From Ophiosphaerella korrae (Eukaryota > Ascomycota > Dothideomycetes > Pleosporales > Phaeosphaeriaceae): a stretch of DNA of 64,000 nt. The notes under the pieces are model-generated. The model made no database searches. It was given only the letters and a program-made list of their open reading frames with translations, and was not told where the DNA came from. Each line of letters begins with the position of its first letter. Position 1 is the stretch's first letter. The position numbers and the translations under genes were made by a program. Location: assembly GCA_028456385.1 (NCBI GenBank), contig JALNQF010000034.1, forward strand, positions 1-64,000. Reading direction: 5' to 3'. Shown piece by piece: positions 22,037 to 33,392 of this stretch.

Positions 22037-25000
22037 TCAATATGTCAACATCTTCTGCCCGCCCTTCACATCCCCCGCTCCCTCCTTCGCAAAACTACAC
22101 CAGCGATCTTTGATGCTAACGACCTCATACGTTCCCTCCTCCTGCACCGGAATCGACAAATGGTGCCCCTCACTCCTCTCAGTCTTGACTTCGAGGACTT
22201 TACTCTTCTTTCCCCTCGCGGCATTTGTGCTACGTGTGTAGGCAAATTCAAATGGTGGAGTCCCCCAGAAGTCGAACTCAAGATCTGTGCCACCGCCCTC
22301 ATGGATATCAATCTCAGAAACCTGGCCACCAGATAGACGGACCGAAGGAATGGGGTGAATGGTTTTCTCGAGATTGAGCGTCGCAAGACATTCTGAGGCC
22401 GAGTCGCGTAAACCAGTGATAGTGAAAGTACCCGGGAGCTCGGCAAGGCGGCGGAAGGTGGTGCCTGGATTAGAGGCTTTGCGCTGTTTACCCTCAAAGG
22501 TGTAATAGACAGTGAAAGGCTGTTGGCCGCTCAGTGCATAAGACAGACGCTCACCAACGCAGAAATCGGTGCGGTCTTCTAGTGCGGTAGCAGTTGGTGC
22601 GTCAAAGACGCTAATTTGAACGCGGTCTTTGTTATTTGGCTGAGGCTTGAGTGCGCAGCCTCGCGAATCACGCACTTTGCGGATGAAGATGGATGACTGG
22701 CCAAGATTGAGCTTGCTTCGCTCAATTTTTATGTTGTACTTGGTATCAGGAATGTTCTTGTACACGCTGAGCTCGGGTCTGGGCGTGCCTTGGTGCTTGA
22801 TTTCAACTTCAAGGTGGAAGGGAGGGAACCCCTCAAGAGTAATCGGGATGACCTCCTCGCCCTCCGCCTCTCGCGAGCAATAGCTATAGGTTTTGCCTGG
22901 CTTGTCAAAGCGTGCGCTGGGGCGCGAGTAGACTGTCTGTCGGACAGTGACCGGAGAGAAATGCTTCTTCGAATGATCATATCTGGCATCTGCGAGTTTC
23001 AAAAATGTGTACTCGTATACGCCTGCCTTCGAGGTATCAGATCTAATCGAAGTAGTACCACTAGCAGCATGTAGGCTTTTCTCGCTAACGGAGGCAGTCT
23101 TGCCCTTCTTGTCCTTGTACTCCTGCCGATAAGACACATCAAAAGGAGCGTTGCCTGAGACTTGGTAAGCACATAGAAATGGTATGATAGTTTCGAAAGC
23201 TTACCACTTAGTGAAATGTCAAATGCGTCCTCTTCGCCTTCACAAACTGCATCCCTGATATATGTGCCACTTTGCAGCGCGATGGCAGGAGAATCAGGAA
23301 CACTGAGAGTAGGCCGGGCAATCCAGGAGACGTCAAACTGACTAGCCTTCTCCTCGACCAGGCCAGGACAGACAGAGTCTTTCACAGACAAAAGGTGGTA
23401 TGTACCATCGGTCTTAACATCCAAGAACGAGTTCGCAGTCTGGAAATATTCCTTCCTGACTTCTTTTGTTGCCAAATTCTCATACTCCAATCTCCAAGGC
23501 CCATTTCCGGTAAAGCGTAATGGCAGCCCAACAGCTCGGCCCTCCAGAGCTTTAACAGCTTGCTTCCCTTCGATGTGCCCGAAGTAAGCCTTTGGTCGTT
23601 CGTGGCGTACATTGACTCTGGCTTCTTCTTGGAGGTATTCTTTGCAACCCATTTTGTCGCTGATACTTGTCAGAGTCACAACATACTCGCCGCCACTCTT
23701 GAGCTTTTCTGTCATAATGGTGTAGTGTTCATCGCTGGTTTCGATTGTGTGCTTGGCACGTTTTCCGTTGTGAACAATCTCATAGTCAAGTTTCCAAGGA
23801 GCATCACCCGATAACCGAACATCGAATTCGGCAGTGTCGTCGATACAAGCCTGCTTAGGCCGTCTACTCTCAACAAAACGTGCCTGTGCAGAAGGCCTCA
23901 CGTTCTGCTGCAATTCGATATTCTTCAAGGGTATATCGTTATACACCTTGTCGGTAATGCTCTCAAACGTGTATTTGTAGTGTCCAGCTTCTTGTGGGGT
24001 AAAGTCCACCGTGCTGCGAAGGGTTGCAACCTGCATCTGCTGTCTCTGCTTCCTCCGTCCGTTGACATACTCGGTGTAAAAGACATTGAATGGTGGGCTT
24101 CCGACTAGGTTTAGACTGACTCGAAGTCCTATGGGGTTACCTGCACATTTGTCGACAATGTCTTCGCTTGTCAAGCTCAAACCTGGTTCCATAGGATTTT
24201 GAAGAAGGCAAGAAGTGGGCTCATGAACCTCGCCTTCGCAGAATTCGGTTGATACAGACTTGAGAGTATATAAGCCAGGCTGAGAGATAAGTGGCTGTTC
24301 TTTGATGCTCCTCATCGTTTCCTTCTTAAGCTTAGCATCAGGGCTGTGATAACCGTCTTTGACAATGTCTTCTTCCGGAGTGAAAAGGTATGAGATGAGA
24401 TGCTCAGACTTGATCGGTTGTTTAGAAATGGTGGAGCTGTACTTAACCGGGAGACGCTCCACGTTGTGTCTAGCAACCTTGATAGGGCTTTGAGGGCTAC
24501 AACCCCGGAGGAATATCAAGGGACGTTCATGAACCTGGAACGACTGGCGTATTCCGGTGAACTTGTGCTTCGGCCTATCGTCATCGTCGACGGCAGCAAA
24601 ATTGACGAGATTGCCGAAACCGTCTTGGATTTCTTCGACCTCATACTCCCAGCGACCGCTCGTCGTTACAGTCTCATTCAAAGGCACCGAGATCTTCTGC
24701 GAACGCGCCCAAGAAACATCCTCGCGCGCACTCCTGATCAAAGCCTGTGATGTGTGCTTGGATAATGGGGAGGTAGCGTCGTCTGGTTGTAAGTTTTGGA
24801 ACTCAGATCCGCCTCGCGGCTCGCCGTTGACAGTCAGGCGATACTTGATACTTAGCGGCGGAGTACCTTCGACCTCGATTTCCATGTTGGACAAATCGTT
24901 GCGACACCGAACTGGACCTGTCGGCTTTACACGGGCTTGGGGGCATGTGGCAACAACCAAGCTTGCTGCACGAGGGCGGACCTGCAGCTTTGATTGATCC

Positions 25001-25887
25001 AACACTTTCCTCAATAGGTAAACGCCTGGCCTCTTGATGGTGTACCTCAGAGTCAACGGATCATCTGGATTTAAGGCCTTTGTCGACTTCTTCATGGACT
25101 TTCGCGCCTTGTCCATCATCCTGCCGAGGTCTTTCTTCTTAATTGTAATTGTTTCGTTGGCGTTTGTGTCCAGATCAATGCGCAGGAGCTCCATTTCAAT
25201 AGGCTCGGTTTGATTGACGAGGATGGGAATTTCGAGCTGGGTAACGGTCGAGCTCAAGCAGAAAGGCAGCTTGTCCGGGTTGAGGACGGCAGAGCCCTCG
25301 GGTAGAATGTTGATAATCTGCTTTCCCAAGATCAAGGAGGTGTTGTGCAAAATTGCGCCAGGCTTGACGCTCCGCTCACTGATGGCCAATTCGCTGTCCC
25401 ACAGGAAGCCGACTAGGCCCATGAACCAAGCCTGTACCGGTATTCCAATTTTGAACATGAGCATGACATCTAGGCCCGCGTGCATAACGAAGAGCAGGAA
25501 GGCCACGCCATTGCTCCACTCCAGCCAGGGAATCTCCAGCAAGGGCACTCCGAACATGAAAAGCATGTCGAAGAAACACCACTTGAGGCACAGCCATAGC
25601 GACTGGTCCTCTTCAACTATCAATGTGTAGAAGTCGTATGAACGGTATGCCCACAAGGCGACGTAGAGTGCGAAGACATAGAAGCGCTGCTGGGCGGGAT
25701 CGAGAATGTCCGAGGGAATCAAAGGCCCTGAGCCGGACTGTGGGTGCGACTTGGGGGCGTCTGGGAGGGGTAATTTTACATTTGGTCGTGGTGTAGAGGC
25801 ATTTGGGCTGCCCACGTCGGGTGATCGAGTCGTCTGCGGCGTCGAGGGGAAACCGCCCACTCCTCTGCGCGCCGGGGTGGCGTTCAT
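22037..25887 (-). CDS. POM152: Nucleoporin POM152
   Basis: Pore-membrane protein of the nuclear pore complex, forming part of the luminal ring. Two exons: 25887-23205 and 23154-22037 with one 50 bp intron (GTAAGC...CTCAG); 1266 residues, close to the length known for fungal POM152. After a Pro/Ser-rich nuclear/cytosolic N-terminus (about 65 residues) come three hydrophobic segments between about residues 68 and 170 (RFYVFALYVALWAY, CFFDMLFMFGVPLLEI, GVAFLLFVMHAGLDVMLMF), then a long luminal part built of repeated Ig-like modules. Recurring signatures of those modules are visible, for example GTPPLSIKYRL, GSPPFNVFYTEY, GDAPWKLDYEI, GNGPWRLEYEN and GNAPFDVSYRQ, the last being restored exactly by the splice. 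The start is the first ATG upstream of the open frame. Head-to-head with the UCH gene 548 bp away. Confidence 0.95.
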
Positions 25888-26435
25888 TGCGCCCGGAGGT
25901 TGAGGTTGTTGTGATTTGGCAGGCTCATGAGTTGGAAGAGAGCATGGATGGTACGCTATACGCAGAGTCCCCAGTGTCTAGCGAAACGTGGTTGTGCTAT
26001 GGGCCGTCTCGTCAGCGTTGATGAAAACTGACAAACAAATCATTTACTTCGTCTACGCGACGGGACGCGACAAGGCCATAGGGCTGATCCTGCAGCCAAT
26101 CACGCCAAAGTAGCTAGGGAGGCTTGTTGTCACGTGACCTAACCACACACTTGACCCCATTCGCGTGTTTGCTCGCGTTCACTTCAGAATCAGTTCTCAC
26201 ATTCACTGCAGAATAAGTGCTCGCACGGACGTGTTCGCTTGCTATTGTCGAATGCACAATACACCTCGAACAAGTAGACTTCAAAATGCCACTTTCCTTC
26301 CCTTCCTTTGACCTCCAAACCTTCCCATACACCTGAGCCACGTCTCCTTCGTTCCGCTATCTGTCGGCTCGCCTGGTAGTGAACTATCTTCCATCTCTCT
26401 TAAATCATCTTCCATCCTCCTCAAGTCACTATACC
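25888..26435. promoter_or_regulatory. Shared promoter region of POM152 and UCH gene
   Basis: 548 bp separate two divergent ATGs. It contains a 24-bp tandem near-duplication (26178-26225) and, just before the UCH start, a long pyrimidine-rich stretch (about 26345-26430) typical of filamentous-fungal promoters. No TATA box is obvious. Confidence 0.5.
26178..26225. repeat. 24-bp tandem near-repeat
   Basis: Two adjacent 24-mers of pattern TTCACT-K-CAGAAT-M-AGT-K-CTC-R-CA, identical at 20 of 24 positions, lie mid-way between POM152 and the UCH gene. Confidence 0.75.
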
Positions 26436-27965
26436 ATGGTCAAAGAAACTCTCAAATCCGAGGTTGGCTCCAAGCCTACCGACTCCAAGGACAACGAAGC
26501 GGCACCCAACAACATTCCAACTCCCCTCTTCAACAAGGACACTGCCACCGAAGAGGAGCAGGCATCATGTGGATATTCTGCTGGTCAGAACTCTCCCGCC
26601 AATGACTTTGTTCAAATAGGCTCGCCAACCACCCGAAAGAGAGCCCTTTCCAACCCATCAGCCGAGGAATCCAGCAACAAGAAGGCAAAAGAGGAATCAT
26701 CCAAGGACCATGGCATTGCTGAAGCCCCAGGTGTCGATAGTCCTGCCGACCTTGCAGCAGTCGATATTAACACCGAAACCTGGCAAGGCTTCTGCGAGAT
26801 TGAATCCGAGCCCGCCTACTTCTCCACCATCCTCCGCGAAATGGGTGTCGAGCATGTCACTGTCCGCGAACCTTTCGGTCTATCCTCTGATCTGTTAGGC
26901 ATGCTTCCACAGCCCCTCTATGGCCTGGTATTGCTCTTTCGCTACCGCCCATTCTGCAGCGAGGATCAAGAAACAAAGTGTCCTGCTGATGTCTGGTTCG
27001 CCAATCAATTGCCAGCACAGAACAGCTGCGGTACCCTCGCTATGATCAACATCCTCATGAACAGCCCTGACATTCATGTTGGTGAGCATCTGAGTCAGTT
27101 TAAGGACTTCACCAAAGACATGACGCCCTTTCAGCGTGGTGAAGCGGTCGCTAGTTTCGAATTCGTCAAGAAGATTCACAACTCGTTCGCGAAGCAGATG
27201 GACGTCCTCGAAAATGACAAATACATTTCATCAAAGGCTAAGAAAATTCCCAAGAAGCTACAGAGCCTCCATAAGACAAAGACCACGTCCAGCCAAGGTC
27301 GTCGCAACTCTGGTGATTCATCAGCAACCGACAACAGCGTCGAAGCATTTGAAAACAATGCACACCACTTTATTGCGTTTGTTCCCATTGGCAACGAGAT
27401 CTGGAAACTTGATGGGATGGACGCGCAACCCACCAGTGTGGGAGTCTTCAACCCTGAAGAGGGAGAGACTTGGTTGTCAAAGGCATGTGATACCATCAAC
27501 ACTCTCATGGGTGCCGGAGATGACGACTACGGCGTCGTGGCGCTCGTCGAGTCCCCGCTGCGGTCGCTCCACAAGAAGGCGTCGTTGCTCATAAACACCA
27601 CGACGCACGTCGAGGCCCGCCTCAACGACCTCAGCCCAAGCTGGAGGGATTTCGTGGCTGGCAACCACGAACCGACGAGCCCGCGGATGCTCGGCGTGGA
27701 GCAACACCTGCCGCTCCATCCAATCGAGGATGCCGTTAAGGCGGAGATCGATGGAGAGGACATGGTGTTGCTCCTCGGGCGCCGCGAGGCGCTCGCCCCA
27801 GAGCTGGGCATGGTGGCAGATGCCATCATGGAGGAGATGGAGGTGGAGGCGGCGGAGGAGCAAAAGGCCATGGCCCGGCGGTATGATGCCGGGCCGGCCA
27901 TCAAGAAGTGGTTGGAGATGCTGGCCGAGAACGGCCACCTGGCCGCGAACCTCTCGAGGTTCTAA
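26436..27965 (+). CDS. Ubiquitin C-terminal hydrolase, peptidase C12 (UCH37/BAP1-like)
   Basis: Deubiquitinating cysteine protease, 509 residues. A disordered, charged N-terminus of about 125 residues precedes the UCH domain, which opens WQGFCEIESEPAYFSTIL and REMGVEHVTVREPF. Catalytic residues: C198 in QNSCGTLAMINIL, H311 in NNAHHFIAFVP, D326 in WKLDGMDAQP. The likely oxyanion Gln (Q191) lies seven residues before Cys, where UCHs I recall have six; Q195 is an alternative. A basic/Ser insertion (about 265-305) lies in the crossover-loop position. The C-terminal part (about 395-509) carries helices rich in Glu and Ala and ends KKWLEMLAENGHLAANLSRF, resembling the extension of UCH37-like enzymes. 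The start at 26436 (ACCATGG context) is preferred; upstream codons in frame have no ATG. No intron is needed. Confidence 0.9.
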   Translation: MVKETLKSEVGSKPTDSKDNEAAPNNIPTPLFNKDTATEEEQASCGYSAGQNSPANDFVQIGSPTTRKRALSNPSAEESSNKKAKEESSKDHGIAEAPGVDSPADLAAVDINTETWQGFCEIESEPAYFSTILREMGVEHVTVREPFGLSSDLLGMLPQPLYGLVLLFRYRPFCSEDQETKCPADVWFANQLPAQNSCGTLAMINILMNSPDIHVGEHLSQFKDFTKDMTPFQRGEAVASFEFVKKIHNSFAKQMDVLENDKYISSKAKKIPKKLQSLHKTKTTSSQGRRNSGDSSATDNSVEAFENNAHHFIAFVPIGNEIWKLDGMDAQPTSVGVFNPEEGETWLSKACDTINTLMGAGDDDYGVVALVESPLRSLHKKASLLINTTTHVEARLNDLSPSWRDFVAGNHEPTSPRMLGVEQHLPLHPIEDAVKAEIDGEDMVLLLGRREALAPELGMVADAIMEEMEVEAAEEQKAMARRYDAGPAIKKWLEMLAENGHLAANLSRF

Positions 27966-30890
27966 GAAGCAGATAGTCCTGGGGGCAAATCTTGATAAGT
28001 TGATAGGAAGAATAGACTTTTCAAAAAAATCACCGGTTCCTCAAGGTCTTTTGTGGGTGATGTCATGATGAACTACTAGTATTCGAAAGTGGTATATATG
28101 CATCTATGTAACCTCAATACTATCTGATCCGCCGTTGATTGCCTTTTCGAGGTTGTGTCGTAGCCCCAGGAAATAATAGGGTTTGGGACGTTGCTTACTT
28201 CTCTACGCAAGATATATCAAATCTCAACTTGATGTTGACCTCCTTTTACATCTTTTCTATTGTATCAGCCTGAAAATTTCATCATACGCCCATGATATAC
28301 TTCATTATTATATGTAGCAGTCCAGCTGTCCTCGATGGGAGATGCCCACCTACAAAAAAACGAAGACGACTATAAACTATACTTTCGAAGTTCGTTTAGC
28401 ACACGCCAACATCTTAGAAATCTCTTGGAATACAATAAGATGGGCAGGTGACCTTGTAAAGTCTTCCAGAGCGAAGACAAAATACCCGTATGGTAATGTA
28501 GCGATATTACAAAGGCTATTAACCCAATCATAAGCTGTTTTTCTCGCACATGAACATTGCTAAAAAAAAATATCACTGTAGTAGGTCTGCGGGGTATCAA
28601 TACACTTAATCCAGAACAGGTGCTAGGTTACTCGCCGCTCTTAATTGACCTGATCACATGTATGACAATTCCGTATGTTGCATATGCGCCTTGGTATAAA
28701 GAACAACAGTTACTGTTGTAAACTTTACTATCAGGAATGTATATTTAACCATCTGACCATGAATTTTGGACTCTTAGCTCGAAAAATACAGTCTATGATA
28801 ACGTACCTAGGGCCAACAAGTTGGTATAACAAGATAGATGGATCTGATTCAGCTAGTATGCCTTCTAATCTTGGGTCCATTGTTCGAATTGTATGCGACA
28901 TCATAGACTTATTCGCGTTGTGTACTCAATGGAATATTCGGCAAAGCAATATTTTTCAGTTATTTGTTGTCACTGTATCAATTAAGGATATTAAATTGAT
29001 AAAAATGGTAAACTATGCCTTTTGGACAACTTACGCACATAGGTGTTCTAGGTATATCGAAGGACTTTCTGTGGGTATGATTGAGTTGTTCAATATAGAA
29101 AAACCTAAATAACTTCTATTGTAAGGGTCGCTATTTTGAGGTATCCAAAGCAAATGAGAGACACAACTGCAAGTTTGCACTTGATACTAGCACTCAACAT
29201 CTAGAAATACTCAATTTTCATTAGTAAAGTTAACATGAACAAACAAGTTAATTTTTCATGTATATATAAGAAGTCTAGTTGTACCAGGCAGGCGTTCACA
29301 AAACATGCCAATCGCTCTTACTTTAAAGGCAGTGTTCAACTCCCAACTGTGCGTGTACTGCTTTTGGATTGGTGAATTACTCTAGTTGATTTATACGTTA
29401 TTTCTATGACGGATAAAAAAATAACCCGCTCAGTGTTTCGTTATGGAATCCCTGGCTTTGTCAACAAGTAGGATCGTTTTCAAAATAGAACATCGAGGCA
29501 AAGAATTTCTTATCTGTTATTCATGTACAATGAAAACCCTTCTCGTCATAGCATACCAGTGTCTGCCTGGTTCTTCTCCTGAAGGGGAAGAGAGATATGA
29601 TTCATAAAGTTGGATTTGAGCATGCGGTCGTCATCACACCTGCACACAATTACATGCCAACGTCAAAAGCTTCTCTTAGCAACCTTTCGGACTATGTTAC
29701 TTCGATATACCACTATTTCTAACTGCAATCATATCTAATAGCGAGGAGAATCGAAGCCGAGATATCGAGGGAGTCATTACGAAGGGAGTGAGACAATGCA
29801 ACATAATAGTATGTGTACATTGAGACGGATTGTTGGGTTGAATTGCAAAGATACCCACGAACACTGTAATCATGCAATGAGTAACGGTACCATTTTGCTA
29901 GTTCAGCCAGAGGTTTTACGTAGCAGCTACGAATGTATTTGTTCGGACTACGGGTTAAAGTAGCCATAGAAAGGCATGAAACACGAGCTCTCACACATCC
30001 TATGAAAGCCTCAACAGGTCGTACACGTCAAGTCATGGGGAATGAAGACGTCGCCGAGGGCGCGTGACTGCTCAGGTGGGTTTTCGCCTAACACAAAGAC
30101 ACGTCACGTCTTGTCTTGTTTTGCCAACGCACTACAAAATCCCATAGGTAATAAACCCATTCGTAGATAGATACGCCATTAGGGAAGGTCGGTTTGAGAG
30201 AATAGGAGCTGTTCACGAGATTCGTGGTCTGGACCGGGAAGAGGAGTGTTGGGAGTGTTGCGGCATGATTGAAACACCATGGGTCAGAGAGGCGCGACGC
30301 GCCAGGGACTACAACAACAACTCATAGAATCGATATAGAGTAGTATCCGTAAATTTTTAGCCGGTAGGCGCTAAAGAACATATGCAAAGTGTTTTTTCAA
30401 AAAAACTTTCCATTTATCCCGGAACGTTGACGGCCGTTATGTGTGGATGTGCTGCGAGCGAAGACTTGGACACAAACAGGACGCGTTCAGTGCCATGCTA
30501 TTAGGCACTCAGGTAAGAGATAACGAGAAAAGAAATCGCTTAAGGCATCATTACATGCTCACAACTGTACCTGGATGATGTGCCATCTGCCTAGAGGAGT
30601 GAGGGGACACGTGCCTACGATTCAGTGGAGGCAAAGTGGGTGTGGAGGACTAGAGATCGGAAGCGTCAAAGTCAAGGAAGACACGAGATGGGAGATAGCG
30701 AAGCGAACAGCAGACTCTCTACACCCCGACAAAACCAACTTACAGCGAATACCTCGACACCCAGTCAGCGACTGAGATTAGTTTACTATGGATCACAAAA
30801 TAAACGCCGGTGTCAAAATCCTTCCTAAATAGGAATGGACAAGGTGCGTCGCTTGTGGTTGATCTGGATGCTGCTTGACATTTTAGATTC
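27966..30890. other. AT-rich gene-free island
   Basis: About 2.9 kb, markedly AT-rich between about 28000 and 30000, with no gene supported. The longest frame (28675-29112, plus, 145 codons) is AT-driven, without recognisable domain. No terminal repeats, transposase motif or tRNA seen. It could be RIP-degraded repeat DNA. The last 300 bases regain normal composition and hold the H1 promoter. Confidence 0.55.
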
Positions 30891-30893
30891 TAG

Positions 30894-30900
30894 TATAAGA
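30894..30900 (+). promoter_or_regulatory. TATA-like box upstream of histone H1
   Basis: TATAAGA, 154 nt before the H1 ATG and followed by a GC-rich stretch and a pyrimidine-rich leader. Confidence 0.35.
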
Positions 30901-31053
30901 GGGCGCGCCCCGCTCCAGCGCGCGCCGCCATCCCACCCCAGTGACTTCCAAACCTTCCACTACAACCATCTTCCAATCGATTTCTTTTATCGATCCCTCG
31001 CTAGAAGCATTAGATATTCGTCCACATCGACACCTCAACAATTACCATTAACC

Positions 31054-32277
31054 ATGCCTCCCAAGAAGACCACCGCCGCTGTGCCCAAGAAGAGCGCTGC
31101 TGCTGCCGCTGCCCCCGCCCATGGCTCCTATATTGGTATGTTTATATCCCCACACCACGTTGTCGCATTGCCTTCGCGTAAGCTTCATTGTGTTCGCAGT
31201 CTAATACTGACTTTATTTCATAGATATGGTAAAGGATGCTATTGTTCAGGTGAGTTTATGTTCACAGGCGCATCGCAACCCCCGCATCTATGCTTGCGGC
31301 GCCTAGCCCCAACTTGAGCCCGAGCAACAAGGGCTCCGTACCATATGACTTGAAGAACGTAATCACTGACGTGCTTTATGTACCTTGTAGCTTAAGGAAC
31401 GCAATGGATCAAGGTTAGTCTACCCATCTCGAAGTGTGCTGTTGCACTCATTAGCCATGCTTCCTGGCTCCATGCAGTTTGAGAACATTCGCTGACCAGC
31501 ACTCCCAACAGCCGTCAAGCTATCCAAAAGTATATCAAGGCCAACAACACTATCGGCAACCTTAGCGACTCTGCCTTCAAGAGCCATGTCAACCGTGCTA
31601 TCGCCTCCGGTGAGGAGAAAGGTGACTTCTCGCGTCCCAAAGGTACGTTCATCGCCTCCGAGTCATTGTTATGCCGCTCGAATAAGCAGAGGCGGATACT
31701 CATCGACTCTCATAGAGATGAAACTGTTGCCTATATGCAAGTGTGACTAACATGTCGAATAGGTGCCTCGGGAACTGTAAAGCTTGCTAAGAAAGAGGCA
31801 AAACCTGCCGCCTCCACAACCAAGAAGACTGAGCCCAAAGTTGAGAAGAAGGCCCCAGCTCCCAAGAAGACTACCACTGTATGTCTCATTCATGATATAC
31901 TATTTGCCCATGCTGACCCCTTATTCTAGAAGGCTAAGGCCACCACAACTACCGCCACCAAGAAGGCTGCACCAAAGAAGGCTGCTACCACAAAAGCTGC
32001 CCCTAAGAAAGTTGTTACTGCCGCGAAGCCCAAGGCGAACGCCAGCAAGCCTCGCAAAACCGCTGCGCCTGCCCCTGCCGTTGAAGACGAGGTAACGCGT
32101 GTCTTGGGCAAGACAAAGTCCGGACGTGTCACCAAGACTAAGGCACCCACTGTACCAAAGGCTACCAAGAAGGCTGCACCAAAGAAGACAGCTGCCGCAC
32201 CAAAGAAGGCTGCCACACCAAAGGCCGCCAAGAAGGCTACCCCAAAGAAGGCAACACCCAAGAAAGCTGAGGCATAA
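31054..32277 (+). CDS. Linker histone H1
   Basis: Chromatin linker histone, 241 residues in six exons: 31054-31135, 31224-31249, 31391-31413, 31512-31642, 31763-31878, 31930-32277. Exons 2 and 3 are only 26 and 23 bp; introns are 88, 141, 98, 120 and 51 bp, all GT-AG. After MPPKKTTAAVPKKSAAAA comes the winged-helix (H15) domain, about residues 25-95: HGSYIDMVKDAIVQLKERN, GSSRQAIQKYIKANN, FKSHVNRAIASGEEKGDF. The C-terminal tail is built of Lys/Ala/Pro repeats (KKAAPKK, KKATPKK) as expected for DNA-neutralising H1 tails. The exon joins restore the globular domain precisely. The reading frame stays open upstream of the chosen ATG as far as 30835, but MPPKK is the typical H1 start and the TATA-like box lies between. 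Confidence 0.95.
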
Positions 32278-33392
32278 GGATCCAGTCTTAAATCTTGTCG
32301 TCTTCTTTGTTGATTTCTTCTCTCTACCTGGCTCTAGTATGCAGAACTGGAGCGCCGCGAATATGCGGCGCGCTGCGACACTTGGGCTTGTATCGTGATA
32401 TCCCCTTTCATCTCTCTCTCTCTACAACACTTGGAATCTATGGCGGGCAGCGGGGCGGTATGGTAAAGGATGGGCTTTGGTGTTTATCAGACACTGTCGG
32501 TATATCATGTTGCTGGGCGTTCTGGTGTGACTGACATTATGAGAGGAGAGTTTTTTTTGGCTTTGGACGATTTTAAGAAGTTAGCGTGCGGCGTGATGGT
32601 ATCGTCTGAGGAATGAAAATCAAGTGTTAATTCAAATATGACACGTCCCACTCCATGGTCATGAGGCGTGTTGTTGTGGAATGTCGCGCCAAGGATGCGC
32701 TCCACGTGATGACCGATCAAGCCTTCCCGGATGATTGATAAGACGGGACGGAAACATCATTTACCTTGACCCTAACCCTGTCTTCAATGCTGGTAGCCAC
32801 CGCATGGCTATTGAACGCGTATTGTATCATCGCAATATGAACGATCGTCCCTTAGGCTGACAGCATCGGCGTGCATGACACGAGACAGTACCCAGAGGTC
32901 ATCATAACCAGCAGGCGCAGCCGAATACCCTCTGGCATTTTTGCTCCCTGCCGCAGCTCTATCCTAGAATTTATACCCAACTTGGCCATAAGCCTCTTAA
33001 TGCTCACCAAAGCTTCCGTCGGCAAATAGCAACGCGTGCGCTGAGGTTGTGACGGATTGGGTCAACTGGAATGCGCGTGTGCTTACGCATTTGCGAAAAC
33101 CCAGCTCGACAGCATTACCTACTATTTTTGGGCTCCAGGCATACACTATTGCCTCATTCGGCTTATCATAACGAATTTAGGGTGTACACAGCTGCTTTTA
33201 GAGTCAGATGAGCGGTATGCACTACTTGCTATTCTGAGTTCTACAACGGGTAACATTGTGGGGAGGTGAGAGGCGTGCGCAAGGCTTCATATCTAAAAAG
33301 CCTGGTGCGAAAACCCATGCTCTCCACCATCAGCCTCTTTACCAGTCATAATCGAGTCACTGTGCTCTTTGCAAGACTCTTCCTCATCATCG
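32278..33392. other. Intergenic, no gene seen
   Basis: 1.1 kb downstream of H1 and upstream of an orphan gene. Short frames only, none with coding character. The right end should contain the orphan gene's promoter. Confidence 0.5.

Noticed and set aside
28675..29112. 145-codon frame in the AT-rich island
   Set aside because: AT-driven composition, no motif, no splice neighbours; insufficient for a gene call.
30835..31053. N-terminal extension of histone H1
   Set aside because: The frame is open, but it crosses the TATA-like box and GC-rich promoter; MPPKK is the usual H1 start.
32766..32780. CCCTAACCCTG, telomere-like
   Set aside because: Only about two partial units in an ordinary intergenic region; no array.
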